NCBI GenBank assembly: GCA_017937705.1
Contig: JAGBDC010000030.1
Location: 1 to 38,589 of the forward strand
DNA: 38,589 nucleotides
Reading direction: 5' to 3'
From: Alphaproteobacteria bacterium
GTDB lineage: Bacteria; Pseudomonadota; Alphaproteobacteria; RF32; CAG-239
Part shown: positions 1 through 7,476 of the stretch, in pieces
Layout: the number at the start of each line of letters is the position of its first letter
How positions within the stretch are numbered: the stretch's first letter is position 1
Program-made: the position numbers and the translations under genes
Notes under the pieces: generated by a model
Database searches by the model: none
Told to the model about the DNA's origin: nothing
The model's input: only the letters and a program-made list of their open reading frames with translations

Positions 1-733
1 AATCGGAACTATCAGGGATAAGGGCTATAAGCTTGAGGACTTGGAGTTTATTATTGATAATTCAGATGGTGAAAAAGTTTATCTTCGTAAGCTTTTGACA
101 CATTCTATATCAGTAGAATTCCAAGGTAAGACCTATGATTTAACTGCCAAAGTAGAGCTCCGTAGATTTGTTGGTTATCATCCTTGCGTCGTGGAGAGTA
201 CTCTTATTGGTTCAGAAGCATATGTGTCAGGATCTGTGGTAGAGTCAGTGATGAATATTCATCGAGTTTACTCTGATGGAAAAGAGAATACAGATCCTAT
301 AATATGCGAACTTGGTGTTTTTTTAGAACCAAATGATGTGGATTATGTAGAGATATTTGGTTATAAAAATAACCTAACTATTATTGAATCCTCATTAAAG
401 CAAGGCGATACTAATTATCGTAGTACCGATCATGAGCATGTTGTATGCATTCGTCATAATGATTTTTGGAATGTCAGATATAATTATTTTGATATTAATA
501 TAAAGGTTATTTATGACGAAGCATGGTATGATGATGGTATTTTAAGATGTCAGTTCCCTAATGTTGAAATGACAAATATTAGTAGTGCTGTGCCGGAAGT
601 TGTATTTGAAAATTCAGGCACAAATGAGAAAGGCAATTATTCGGTATATTGGTTGAATCAACGTGTTACTGCTAATGTAGGAGAGCTTAATCTGGAGGCT
701 ACCGGAATCAAACAAATTGTTGCCTACGAGTAA
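1..733 (+). CDS. Unknown protein, 3' part only (cut by left window edge)
   Basis: The reading frame is open from base 2 and has no stop before 731-733, so the gene begins outside the window. The TTG at 41 is inside the open frame and has no Shine-Dalgarno, so I do not take it as the start. About 243 residues are visible. They look beta-rich and mostly polar, with no membrane segment, and I recognise no family. The first visible residues (TIRDKGYKL) recall the end of an OmpR-type winged helix, but nothing after them supports a response regulator. The end is marked by a strong hairpin shared with the convergent SMR gene. Certain as a coding region, function unknown. Confidence 0.75.
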   Translation, partial: IGTIRDKGYKLEDLEFIIDNSDGEKVYLRKLLTHSISVEFQGKTYDLTAKVELRRFVGYHPCVVESTLIGSEAYVSGSVVESVMNIHRVYSDGKENTDPIICELGVFLEPNDVDYVEIFGYKNNLTIIESSLKQGDTNYRSTDHEHVVCIRHNDFWNVRYNYFDINIKVIYDEAWYDDGILRCQFPNVEMTNISSAVPEVVFENSGTNEKGNYSVYWLNQRVTANVGELNLEATGIKQIVAYE

Positions 734-750
734 TCGGCAAATCTCTAATT

Positions 751-789
751 AAAAACACCGCTGTCTTTTATGACTGCGGTGTTTTTTTT
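751..789. terminator. Bidirectional intrinsic terminator
   Basis: An inverted repeat with arms AACACCGC and GCGGTGTT is flanked by A and T runs on either side. It lies between the ends of two convergent genes (733 and 806) and can serve both. Confidence 0.85.
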
Positions 790-805
790 GTAACAATTTA
801 TAAAA

Positions 806-1150
806 TTATCCTTGGATTGTGTTTGAGAATACGTTTAAGACAATAACGCCGGCAATAATCAATGCTAAGCCTATATATGCCGGAATGTCTAAATTTTCTC
901 CCAAGAAAAAATACCCGAATATAGAAATGAGAACAATTCCTAAGGCTGACCATATTGCATAGGCGATTCCTACCGGAATAATTTTTACTACTATGGCTAA
1001 AAGATAAGAAGCAACGACATAACCGACAACGGTAATTAAAGTTGGTATAGGTTTTGTAAATTGCTCTGATAATTTTAAGTAAAACGTTGCAACAGCTTCG
1101 CTTGCAATCGCTAAAACAAGCAAAATATACATAATTGTAATCTGACTCAT
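806..1150 (-). CDS. Small multidrug resistance (SMR/EmrE-like) transporter
   Basis: 114 residues with four hydrophobic segments, the normal size of an SMR protein. E18 in the first helix corresponds to EmrE Glu14, the membrane-embedded proton and drug binding residue. The GIAYAIWSALGIVLIS stretch matches the EmrE signature around Trp63, and the last helix has the usual small residues of the dimer interface. SMR proteins work as antiparallel dimers in the inner membrane and exchange protons for cationic compounds or guanidinium; which class this is cannot be told here. A Shine-Dalgarno GGAG lies about 6 bases before the ATG. It is monocistronic and convergent with the truncated gene to its left. 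Confidence 0.93.
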   Translation of the reverse strand: MSQITIMYILLVLAIASEAVATFYLKLSEQFTKPIPTLITVVGYVVASYLLAIVVKIIPVGIAYAIWSALGIVLISIFGYFFLGENLDIPAYIGLALIIAGVIVLNVFSNTIQG

Positions 1151-1209
1151 AAAAAACTCCGTTTTATTACACCTATGAATACAGGTTACTTCATATATTT
1201 TGAAATGTC

Positions 1210-1235
1210 AAAAGAAAGCTCCTCAAAAGAGGAGC
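1210..1235 (-). terminator. Intrinsic terminator of the recombinase gene
   Basis: GCTCCTC, a four-base loop and GAGGAGC (1218-1235), followed on the minus strand by TTTCTTTT. It lies just past the stop codon at 1245. Confidence 0.85.
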
Positions 1236-1244
1236 AAAAAAATA

Positions 1245-1844
1245 TTAGAATGATAAAGGATTCTTTTGTAAATATCTGTACAAAGTACCTCTACCGCATT
1301 TTAGATTTTGAGCAATATTTTTCATAGATAATCCTTCTTCTTTCATTTTTTTAACCTTATCTCTTTTGTCATCAAGCTTGTTTTTTCCTGTACTCCCAAA
1401 AGGTCTACCCAATTTTTTTCCGTCTTTTTTTACTCTTGCTAATGCTTCTTTAGTTCGAGAAGATATAAGAGTTCTTTCGATTTCTGCGGATAAAGAAAAA
1501 GCAAAGGCCAACACTTTAGACTGAATATCTGCTCCTAGGCGATAATTATCTTTTATGGTCCAAACCTGACAACCGATATTCATACAATATGATAAAATCG
1601 CCATTACTTGTAACAAATTTCTTCCTAAACGAGATAATTCGGTAGATATTAAAATATCGCCTTTTTTCAATCGCTTTAATAAATAACCTAATTTTCGCTT
1701 TTCTAATTTTTTTGTTGCACTGATTGTTTCTTTAATCCAAAAATCGATAATAATATTGTTTTTGTTGGCAAATTTTTCTATTTCAAATAATTGATTTTCG
1801 GTTGTTTGTTTATCCGTACTGACACGGATATATCCATATATCAT
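1245..1844 (-). CDS. Serine recombinase of the resolvase/invertase family (Mpi/Hin/Gin-like)
   Basis: 199 residues, the usual length of a small serine recombinase. The N-terminus reads YIRVSTDKQ with the nucleophile Ser at residue 9. The conserved ELSRLGRN motif follows near residue 70 with the active-site arginines, and the long E helix leads to the GRPFG linker near residue 147. The last 40 residues form a helix-turn-helix DNA-binding domain. The start of the protein resembles the Bacteroides master invertase Mpi, which flips promoters between short inverted repeats. Shine-Dalgarno AAGGAG lies 6 bases before the ATG. No invertible segment or clear crossover pair is visible beside it, so targets may be distant. 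It could instead be a resolvase left by a mobile element. Confidence 0.93.
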   Translation of the reverse strand: MIYGYIRVSTDKQTTENQLFEIEKFANKNNIIIDFWIKETISATKKLEKRKLGYLLKRLKKGDILISTELSRLGRNLLQVMAILSYCMNIGCQVWTIKDNYRLGADIQSKVLAFAFSLSAEIERTLISSRTKEALARVKKDGKKLGRPFGSTGKNKLDDKRDKVKKMKEEGLSMKNIAQNLKCGRGTLYRYLQKNPLSF

Positions 1845-1900
1845 GATTTTCTCCTTCGTTAAAGTTAATAACGATTTTTATGATATATCTTAAAACAATG

Positions 1901-1928
1901 TGGACAGATTAGGTTTTTGGTATATAAT
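1901..1928 (+). promoter_or_regulatory. Sigma70-type promoter of the small lipoprotein gene
   Basis: TGGACA (1901-1906), 16 bases, then a perfect TATAAT (1923-1928). The predicted transcript would have a leader of about 37 nt before the ATG at 1972. Confidence 0.7.
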
Positions 1929-1971
1929 GCGACGAAACTAAAATTATTATAAACCTTAAAATTTAACCAAA

Positions 1972-2184
1972 ATGAAGAATTATTTTAAGTTAATTGCTTT
2001 GTCGAGTGTTTTGTTTGTTATGAGCGGTTGTTATTCTTATACTGCAGTGAGTTATCCGGCACAAAAGTCACACCACAATTCGGAACCAAGTCCGATGTCG
2101 TCAAAGCCTGAGATACAAAAATCTTTGAGTATAAAACCGGCTCCTCCGGTTGATAACCATTTGCTTTATCTGCAAAGTAAATAA
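1972..2184 (+). CDS. Small lipoprotein, unknown function
   Basis: 70 residues. A charged start and a hydrophobic stretch end in VMSGC, a lipobox with the lipidated cysteine at residue 20. The mature part is about 50 residues, rich in Pro, Ser and Lys and probably unstructured. No family is recognised. It has its own promoter and terminator, which supports a real monocistronic gene. There is no Shine-Dalgarno; the leader instead carries AACCTT about 20 nt before the ATG, a pattern shared with other genes in this window (see findings). Confidence 0.75.
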   Translation: MKNYFKLIALSSVLFVMSGCYSYTAVSYPAQKSHHNSEPSPMSSKPEIQKSLSIKPAPPVDNHLLYLQSK

Positions 2185-2189
2185 AAAAT

Positions 2190-2242
2190 AAGTCAATTTT
2201 TTAGCGGTATCTTAAAAAAAGAACCGCTTTTTTATTTGACTT
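2190..2242 (+). terminator. Intrinsic terminator
   Basis: AGCGGT and ACCGCT arms (2203-2228) followed by TTTTTT, with an outer pair AAGTCAA/TTGACTT that lengthens the stem. It directly follows the lipoprotein stop. Confidence 0.75.
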
Positions 2243-2285
2243 CGATAAATGTTAGTGCTTAAACTTATTTCAATGGAGAAATAAA

Positions 2286-3284
2286 ATGACCAGAGATGAA
2301 GTTTTAAAACAAATAGGTTCTTTGAGTAAAGGTGAAGAAAGAGCAACGCTTCTTGAAGATGAAAATATAAGGAATGCGGTTTTAAGCAGCGGAGCAAATG
2401 TTACTCTTTACAGCGGTCAGCTACGAGAAGGTAGTTCATTTGAAGAACGTTTTTCAGATGTTTATATCGGTTTAATTCAACGAAAAAACAGACAAGGCAA
2501 AAAAGATGGGTTGGGAGCTTTGGGAGGTTTAGCCGAACGTACCGGTCATTTGGAATTTGCTCGTACTCCTAAAAGTGAAAGAATAAAGCTGCTCGGTCAA
2601 AAAGATGACGTTATTTTAGACGGTGAAAATGTAATATTAACTGATGATATGGAAATTATTCGTAAAAATAACGTAATGCGAGAAATGAGAGAAGAGTTGA
2701 GCGATTTAGGAATGGATGATATTTCAATTAATCCTGAAAAAATGGAACTTATCCCAATGCCCAAAGTAAAAGATGACAATTATATGATTAATATTTGGGA
2801 CGGAAAAGGTGAGTGTTATGCCATTACCCCATATTGTCATCTTTACGAAGATACAGAAAATTTAATGGAGAGAATAGTTGAAAAATCGTCTGAACAAGTC
2901 GGTGGCGAAGTTGTGTCATATCAAAAAGTAAATTTATTTGAGGTGTTATCTGCTTTTGGTAACAAAGGAACAAAAGAAGATTCCTTGGAAGATGGCAGAA
3001 ACGCAACAAAAGATTATCGTTACCCACATGAATATCTTGTTTCTTGGACGTTGGCTGCAAAAATGCTAAATCATAATCCAAAAGACATGATAAGCTTAGC
3101 GCAAGAAGTTCAACAAAAATCAGACCATCCGGTGTCTTTCTACAGAATAGCAAAAGCGACCGGTCAGACTATGGAAGACGTTGCGGAGATTATGGGAATT
3201 GATAAGGCAACTCTGCTAAAAATGGATGAAAAATCTTATGCGGCGGAAAAACAGAAAATGAGTGATTTTTCGGTTGAGAAATAA
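2286..3284 (+). CDS. Nudix-like hydrolase with an interrupted Nudix box
   Basis: 332 residues. GALGGLAER at 77-85 looks like the first half of a Nudix box, and REMREEL followed by LG at 132-142 is the second half (RExxEExxG), which carries the metal-binding glutamates. About 46 residues separate the halves where the normal motif has only a few. Nudix proteins cleave nucleoside diphosphates linked to another moiety; the substrate cannot be guessed. The C-terminal 60 residues (TGQTMEDVAEIMGIDKATL) look like a small helical, possibly helix-turn-helix, domain. The start is set by GGAG eight bases upstream. Nudix membership is my inference from the two half motifs. Confidence 0.65.
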   Translation: MTRDEVLKQIGSLSKGEERATLLEDENIRNAVLSSGANVTLYSGQLREGSSFEERFSDVYIGLIQRKNRQGKKDGLGALGGLAERTGHLEFARTPKSERIKLLGQKDDVILDGENVILTDDMEIIRKNNVMREMREELSDLGMDDISINPEKMELIPMPKVKDDNYMINIWDGKGECYAITPYCHLYEDTENLMERIVEKSSEQVGGEVVSYQKVNLFEVLSAFGNKGTKEDSLEDGRNATKDYRYPHEYLVSWTLAAKMLNHNPKDMISLAQEVQQKSDHPVSFYRIAKATGQTMEDVAEIMGIDKATLLKMDEKSYAAEKQKMSDFSVEK

Positions 3285-3350
3285 ACCAAAAGTTATATTG
3301 TAAAATTAGAAAGTTTTAATATAATCATTTAATATATAAGGCATATTATA

Positions 3351-3953
3351 ATGGTGAATAAATTGAAAAAAAATGCGACTTATGAAAAAGACTATCGTTT
3401 TGAGGCAGGATTTCCCGTTGATAGAGCTTGTGAGTTTATAGAAAACATAAAATCAGAGCTTGTAGGAAAACAAATAAACAGGATTCTTGTCAATGATTTT
3501 TGGGCTGATTATGACCAAATTAAAGCAGATAATCGTGACTACTATGAAACGGCTAAACATTTTTATCGAGAACACCCCGGAAGAGATTGTTTGATATGGG
3601 ATTGGATTATCATATTTGAAATCGGCGGAGAACAATTTGAAATATCTCTTTGGTCACCATATCGTTATAACTTAGGGCTTAACAAAATAGATATAGAAAC
3701 GATTATTGAAACTAAAGGTAAAAAAATAAAAGAATTTGCCCAATACATGGGAAACGAAAAACTTTATTTTGATGTGTCTTGTATTTTTGAAAAAGATATA
3801 ATTAATGGGCGAATAAAAGATATCATCATAACTTCAAAAAAAATGGATGATACGGATGAAGAAGTGTTGGAAAGTATCGTTATTTTGCTTGAAAACGGAA
3901 AAAATATAAAAATTTCAGAAGATTTTGATAATGTATCAGTTGATATAAAATAA
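3351..3953 (+). CDS. Unknown cytoplasmic protein
   Basis: 200 residues, no signal peptide and no membrane segment, rich in charged and aromatic residues. A WDWIIIFEIGGEQFEISLWSP stretch near residue 85 looks like beta strands. No family is recognised. A weak AAGG lies about 10 bases before the ATG. It follows the Nudix-like gene by 66 bases on the same strand with no terminator between, so the two may be co-transcribed, and a strong hairpin closes the unit. Its length and the paired terminator make it a credible gene. Confidence 0.7.
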   Translation: MVNKLKKNATYEKDYRFEAGFPVDRACEFIENIKSELVGKQINRILVNDFWADYDQIKADNRDYYETAKHFYREHPGRDCLIWDWIIIFEIGGEQFEISLWSPYRYNLGLNKIDIETIIETKGKKIKEFAQYMGNEKLYFDVSCIFEKDIINGRIKDIIITSKKMDDTDEEVLESIVILLENGKNIKISEDFDNVSVDIK

Positions 3954-3957
3954 AAAG

Positions 3958-3990
3958 AAGCTCTTGGAACAACCAAGAGCTTTTTTCATG
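3958..3990. terminator. Bidirectional intrinsic terminator
   Basis: Ten-base perfect arms AAGCTCTTGG and CCAAGAGCTT with loop AACAA. T-runs follow on both strands, between the convergent ends at 3953 and 4000. Confidence 0.92.
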
Positions 3991-3999
3991 AAAGTAACG

Positions 4000-4887
4000 T
4001 TACTCCCAAATACTGTTGACAACATAAGTCGGCTCGCCGGAATTTTGGTCAGAGATGTATTTGCAAAGATTCTCCTCGGTAATGTCCATACCGTTTCTTT
4101 TCATCATCTCTTCCGTAACACCGCCTTTGAGGGTAAGGCATGTATCAATACCAAAACGATTACCGGCCAAAATGTCGGTACGTAGAGTATCACCTACCAT
4201 CAAAGCATTGAGCATCATTCTGTTGGCATCGCTACCGATTGTTCGTCCAAGGATTCTTGCATCGGGTTTGCCGTAAACGACGGTTTTACCTCCCAGCTTT
4301 TCATAAGCGATACAGATGGCGCCTTGTCTTACAACAAAACGTCCGTCCTCACTGGCTACTTCATCGGGATTGGCTACAACCAAAGGAAGATCAAGCTGCA
4401 AAAGTTTCATCAACTCCGGCAAAAAGTCATAAATCTCTGTTCTGTCTTTGCCATCAATCTGAGGAACACCGCAATAAGCAAAGTCAGCCTCATTGATGTC
4501 ACAAAGCTCATAGGATGAGTTTTTCAGGATATCAGGAATTAAATCATCCGGACGCTTAAAATTGGCTGTTCCGAATACGCAATACTTTCTACCGTTAAGA
4601 GGCAGTTTTTCTCCCTGAATTTGCTCATAAGCAAATTGTCCCGAAGTGACAATGTCATCATAATGTTCACCCTTGAGAAGACCTTTCTTGGCATATCTCG
4701 CTTCACTATGTGCCGCTAAATTAGAGGCATTTGAAACCAGATAAACCTTTTTACCGAGCTGTTTGAGTTTTTTCAGTATCTCGAGAGCCTGCGGAATGAT
4801 ACCTTCTTTTGTGTTAATCACGCCGTAGATGTCAAACATTACTACATCATATGCCATAGCAATGTTAAGAAAGTTTTTTGAAATCAT
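4000..4887 (-). CDS. HAD-IIA family hydrolase (TIGR01459-like)
   Basis: 295 residues. Motif I is FDIYGVIN with the nucleophile Asp19; the usual second Asp is a Tyr (residue 21). As I recall, the alphaproteobacterial TIGR01459 group has Trp there (DVWG), so this is probably a family trait rather than damage. Motif II is VSNAS (51-55), the motif III lysine is in VYGKPDARIL, and motif IV is MVGDTLRTDILAG. HAD-IIA proteins are NagD-like phosphatases; the substrate is unknown. The ATG at 4887 gives ten more residues than a second ATG (MAYDVV). Neither start has a Shine-Dalgarno, but the promoter upstream is nearly perfect. Codon use is somewhat richer in G and C than the neighbours. Confidence 0.88.
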   Translation of the reverse strand: MISKNFLNIAMAYDVVMFDIYGVINTKEGIIPQALEILKKLKQLGKKVYLVSNASNLAAHSEARYAKKGLLKGEHYDDIVTSGQFAYEQIQGEKLPLNGRKYCVFGTANFKRPDDLIPDILKNSSYELCDINEADFAYCGVPQIDGKDRTEIYDFLPELMKLLQLDLPLVVANPDEVASEDGRFVVRQGAICIAYEKLGGKTVVYGKPDARILGRTIGSDANRMMLNALMVGDTLRTDILAGNRFGIDTCLTLKGGVTEEMMKRNGMDITEENLCKYISDQNSGEPTYVVNSIWE

Positions 4888-4917
4888 AATATATTAATAT
4901 TTAAAGTTACTGCGATG

Positions 4918-4946
4918 AATATAGCAACATTTATGTTTTTTGTCAA
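4918..4946 (-). promoter_or_regulatory. Strong sigma70-type promoter of the HAD-IIA gene
   Basis: On the minus strand TTGACA (4946-4941), exactly 17 bases, TATATT (4923-4918). The predicted leader is about 25 nt and contains AACTTTAAAT but no Shine-Dalgarno. Confidence 0.85.
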
Positions 4947-4959
4947 CTGTTTTGTCGAG

Positions 4960-6351
4960 TTATTGTCCGTAAACTGCAGAACTTTTATTTAGTGTATAAA
5001 TAGTGTTATCTTCAGGTAAATGATGATATACATATTCTACATTAGTTGTCGGAGCATTATACCACAATGGAAATCTGCTTAGGTTTTGCGGAAAAACTGC
5101 TCGTAATGTATTGTCAATTCTACGAGAAAAAGAGCTTTCAAAACTGGGAGAAGTAATGATATTGGCAATCATTATTCCATTAGGACTAAGTTGTTTTTTT
5201 ACCATACGGAAAAAATCTGCCGTAACAAAATTCAGCGGGATACTTTGTTTTGCCGAATAGACGTCAATCACAATCATATCATAAGTTTTTTTGTTATTTA
5301 TCATATATAAGTAAGCATCTTGAACGATAAATTTTTTGTTTTTGCCTAACGGCTTATGTAAAAATTTTTCTTCTGAAATTTTTTGCAAATCTTTTTCTAC
5401 ATCCAGATAAGTATAATTATTTGTATTATCATCGATACCAATTGTAAATCCTCCGGCTCCCAATATTAAAATGTCATGAGTTTTATCTTTAGGCAGAGTA
5501 TTTATAAAATTGTCATTAATAAAATTAACATATTCAAACATTAGGTGTTTATATTCGGATATTTTAGATGAACGAGAGCCATTAATTTGCATCAAATAAG
5601 ATTTCACATCACCATCGATTATATCTTCTCCGACAATTTCAAAACGAGAGATAGCATCATCTTTAACTAAAGTTTGTTCGCCGGTCATAAATTTTTCGTT
5701 ATTTACTGCAGACACCCAAATAATGAAAAATGCAGATAAAGCAATGCAAAATTTATATTGTTTTTTATTACTGAGCAAAAATAGGGCAATCGAACTTAAA
5801 ATTACTAATATAATAATTGTTGCGGATACGGATAACAAAGGCATAAAAATTAGAGTTGTAGCAATAGAGCCGGTTACGCTTCCCAATGTGTCCACTGCCA
5901 TAAAGCGTCCGGTATAATTTATGTCATAACGGTGAATAATACGCCCGATAACCGAAGTAATAAACCCCATAAATAAGGAAGGGGCGGCTAAAAATATTGT
6001 AGAATAGGTAATTACCAACCATAGAAAACTTTGTATTCCGCCTAAATACATTACATTAAAGAATATTTCCATCAGATAATAAGAACAAGAAATGATAAAT
6101 ATTGCGGTTAGAAAGATAATCATTTTTTGCATAATATTGCGAACAAGATTTGTCTTGAATTTTATAGTAGAACCCAAATAATAACCGATTGTCATAAACA
6201 GCAAAATAAAAGTGATGACAATAGATGTAATTAATGTATTTGAACCGACAAAATTAATTAGTTGTCGTAAGATAATCAGTTCAAAGGAAAGACTGGTATA
6301 GCCAAGAATAAAAACTATTGCCAATAACGCATATTTCAATCGGTTAGTCAT
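4960..6351 (-). CDS. Membrane-anchored spermidine-synthase-like protein
   Basis: 463 residues. The first 215 or so contain about seven hydrophobic helices, and the rest is a Rossmann-like methyltransferase/spermidine-synthase fold. Visible motifs are ILILGAGGF (nucleotide loop), YLDVEKDL (acidic residue after strand 2), VQDAYLYM, and IDVYSAKQSIPLNF. The last corresponds to the DAFSSDAIPVHLLT motif of fused membrane spermidine synthases, with the second Asp changed to Lys. No speD or other polyamine gene is near. It may be an aminopropyltransferase or another SAM- or dcSAM-using enzyme at the inner membrane. GAGGA lies 9 bases before the ATG. The gene ends 13 bases before the promoter of the HAD-IIA gene. 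Confidence 0.82.
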   Translation of the reverse strand: MTNRLKYALLAIVFILGYTSLSFELIILRQLINFVGSNTLITSIVITFILLFMTIGYYLGSTIKFKTNLVRNIMQKMIIFLTAIFIISCSYYLMEIFFNVMYLGGIQSFLWLVITYSTIFLAAPSLFMGFITSVIGRIIHRYDINYTGRFMAVDTLGSVTGSIATTLIFMPLLSVSATIIILVILSSIALFLLSNKKQYKFCIALSAFFIIWVSAVNNEKFMTGEQTLVKDDAISRFEIVGEDIIDGDVKSYLMQINGSRSSKISEYKHLMFEYVNFINDNFINTLPKDKTHDILILGAGGFTIGIDDNTNNYTYLDVEKDLQKISEEKFLHKPLGKNKKFIVQDAYLYMINNKKTYDMIVIDVYSAKQSIPLNFVTADFFRMVKKQLSPNGIMIANIITSPSFESSFSRRIDNTLRAVFPQNLSRFPLWYNAPTTNVEYVYHHLPEDNTIYTLNKSSAVYGQ

Positions 6352-6376
6352 ATTTAAATCCTCATTTTTTTGACTG

Positions 6377-6404
6377 ATTATATAACTAAAATTTAAAATA
6401 GCAA
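6377..6404 (-). promoter_or_regulatory. Candidate promoter of the spermidine-synthase-like gene
   Basis: TTGCTA (6404-6399), 16 bases, a perfect TATAAT (6382-6377) on the minus strand, about 25 bases before the ATG. The -35 box overlaps the upstream terminator hairpin. Confidence 0.5.
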
Positions 6405-6430
6405 CACCGCTCTTTTTAAGAGCGGTGTTT
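6403..6430 (-). terminator. Intrinsic terminator of the HAD gene
   Basis: Twelve-base arms AACACCGCTCTT and AAGAGCGGTGTT around a three-base loop, followed on the minus strand by a moderately T-rich run. It lies just past the stop at 6435. Confidence 0.8.
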
Positions 6431-6434
6431 AAGC

Positions 6435-7259
6435 TTAAAAGTTTGTCAATTTAGCATCGGACGCAATCTTATTGACGACATTTTTTACATATCGGTCAAT
6501 TTTCTTTCCGGCAGAATAGTCTGCGGGAGCAAAAATATTGACACGTCCCTCTTCAAACAGCCTTTCGGCTCTGCTTTTGGCTTTTTTGTTATAAGGCTGA
6601 AAAACTGAAATACAGTATCCTCCCAATCTTTTAATCATTGACATACAAGGAACATCAGTGTCACCGTCTCCAAAATAAATCATGTGACTAAATGGAACGG
6701 GACGATCCTCAATGGCCATTGGCGAGTTTACACTCTTATCCAAAGGATCGAGGCAACCTTTGTTAATGCGGAACAAATATTGTGTCTTGTCGGTATAGTT
6801 TACGACACGGGCAGGCCAAACAGCGGCTCCGTATTCGTCATACATATAAGACGAGGCATATATTTGTTTGAAATTTTTGGCAATTTTAGAACCAAGAGCA
6901 ATCTCTTCCAACCCTGATGAGATAATGTAGTGTGAGAGTCTGATGCCTTTTTGCAAAGCATAGGCGTTGATTCTGTCAAACCACTCTTCAACACCTTTGA
7001 AGAAGGTAATATCATCTCCGCATTTAACAAAATCTTCACGACGAAAAGCAACTTTACGAGCTTTAGCTTCTTCGAGCATACAACGCATATAGCTCAAGTT
7101 ACTGTCCGCACTTTCTTGTTGGGTCATCTTATCGCACTTGCTCCAAAAAATTTCGGGTGCAATGTTTAACATTTTTAAAAAGCCATACTCTTGCATATTT
7201 CCTGCGGCAAGAGTTCCGTCAAAATCGTAGATTAAAGCTACATCAACATATTTTTTCAT
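6435..7259 (-). CDS. HAD-family phosphatase (phosphoserine-phosphatase-like)
   Basis: 274 residues. Motif I is DFDGTL with Asp12 and Asp14. Motif II is in HYIISSGLEE, and motif IV is YFGDGDTDVPCM. A cap region lies between motifs I and II (about residues 20-100). Proteins of this type dephosphorylate small molecules; the substrate cannot be inferred. A basic C-terminus follows. The start is fixed by the motif I position; no Shine-Dalgarno is present, but ACCTT lies 14 nt upstream. It is divergent from the trp leader, sharing an intergenic region of 109 bases. G and C are more frequent at third positions than in the trpB gene next door. Confidence 0.88.
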   Translation of the reverse strand: MKKYVDVALIYDFDGTLAAGNMQEYGFLKMLNIAPEIFWSKCDKMTQQESADSNLSYMRCMLEEAKARKVAFRREDFVKCGDDITFFKGVEEWFDRINAYALQKGIRLSHYIISSGLEEIALGSKIAKNFKQIYASSYMYDEYGAAVWPARVVNYTDKTQYLFRINKGCLDPLDKSVNSPMAIEDRPVPFSHMIYFGDGDTDVPCMSMIKRLGGYCISVFQPYNKKAKSRAERLFEEGRVNIFAPADYSAGKKIDRYVKNVVNKIASDAKLTNF

Positions 7260-7286
7260 AATAAATCTAAGGTATATTTTTTTGTC

Positions 7287-7315
7287 AAAATAGCATAGGA
7301 ATTATAAAATTTCAA
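7287..7315 (-). promoter_or_regulatory. Promoter of the HAD phosphatase gene
   Basis: On the minus strand TTGAAA (7315-7310), 17 bases, TATTTT (7292-7287). A TTGACA nearer the gene (7288-7283) has no -10 that would leave room for a leader, so I prefer this pair. Confidence 0.5.
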
Positions 7316-7333
7316 TAGATTTTATTTTATACC

Positions 7334-7361
7334 TTGATTTTTGCTCAATAGGTTTTAATAT
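7334..7361 (+). promoter_or_regulatory. Promoter of the trp leader
   Basis: TTGATT (7334-7339), 16 bases, TAATAT (7356-7361). Transcription would start near 7368, at or next to the leader ATG at 7369, giving a leaderless reading frame. A leaderless trpL is known from Sinorhizobium meliloti, which supports the placement. Confidence 0.55.
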
Positions 7362-7368
7362 AGATACT

Positions 7369-7440
7369 ATGATTGATAATGATTTGAACATATTTATTTC
7401 AAGTATAAAAGTTGCTCCATGGAAATTCTGGTGGTGCTGA
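7369..7440 (+). CDS. trpL: Tryptophan leader peptide (attenuator peptide)
   Basis: A 23-residue reading frame that ends WKFWWC before TGA. It has three Trp codons, at residues 18, 21 and 22, all within five codons of the end. Trp is rare, so this clustering in a short frame 80 bases before a trpB gene is the hallmark of ribosome-mediated trp attenuation. No Shine-Dalgarno precedes it; the promoter position suggests a leaderless start, as in rhizobial trpL. The stop codon sits in the loop of a GGTGC/GCACC hairpin. I infer that lack of charged tRNA-Trp stalls the ribosome at 7429-7434 and changes RNA folding so that trpB is expressed. Confidence 0.8.
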   Translation: MIDNDLNIFISSIKVAPWKFWWC

Positions 7441-7476
7441 TGCACCGTTTTATCTGTTTTAAAAGGTTAGTTACCT
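7433..7476 (+). promoter_or_regulatory. Putative trp attenuator RNA
   Basis: Three overlapping pairings can be drawn. GGTGC/GCACC (7433-7446) is followed by a T-rich run. ACC plus TTTT with AAAAGGT (7444-7467, one bulged G) excludes it. A weak AGGT/ACCT (7464-7476) excludes the second. This resembles the 1:2, 2:3, 3:4 logic of attenuators, but no textbook terminator with a long stem is present, so the mechanism is not settled. Confidence 0.45.

Noticed and set aside
1171-1186. ACCT-N8-AGGT dyad near the SMR start as an operator (MerR-like)
   Set aside because: The arms are only four bases and no regulator gene or long-spacer promoter is visible.
3992-4003. Palindrome AGTAACGTTACT as an invertase crossover site
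   Set aside because: A single copy at the end of a gene; no second copy in opposite orientation was seen.
4000-4887. HAD-IIA protein as catalytically dead because the second motif I Asp is Tyr
   Set aside because: Alphaproteobacterial relatives of this group, as I recall, have Trp there, so the change is probably a family trait; other motifs are intact.
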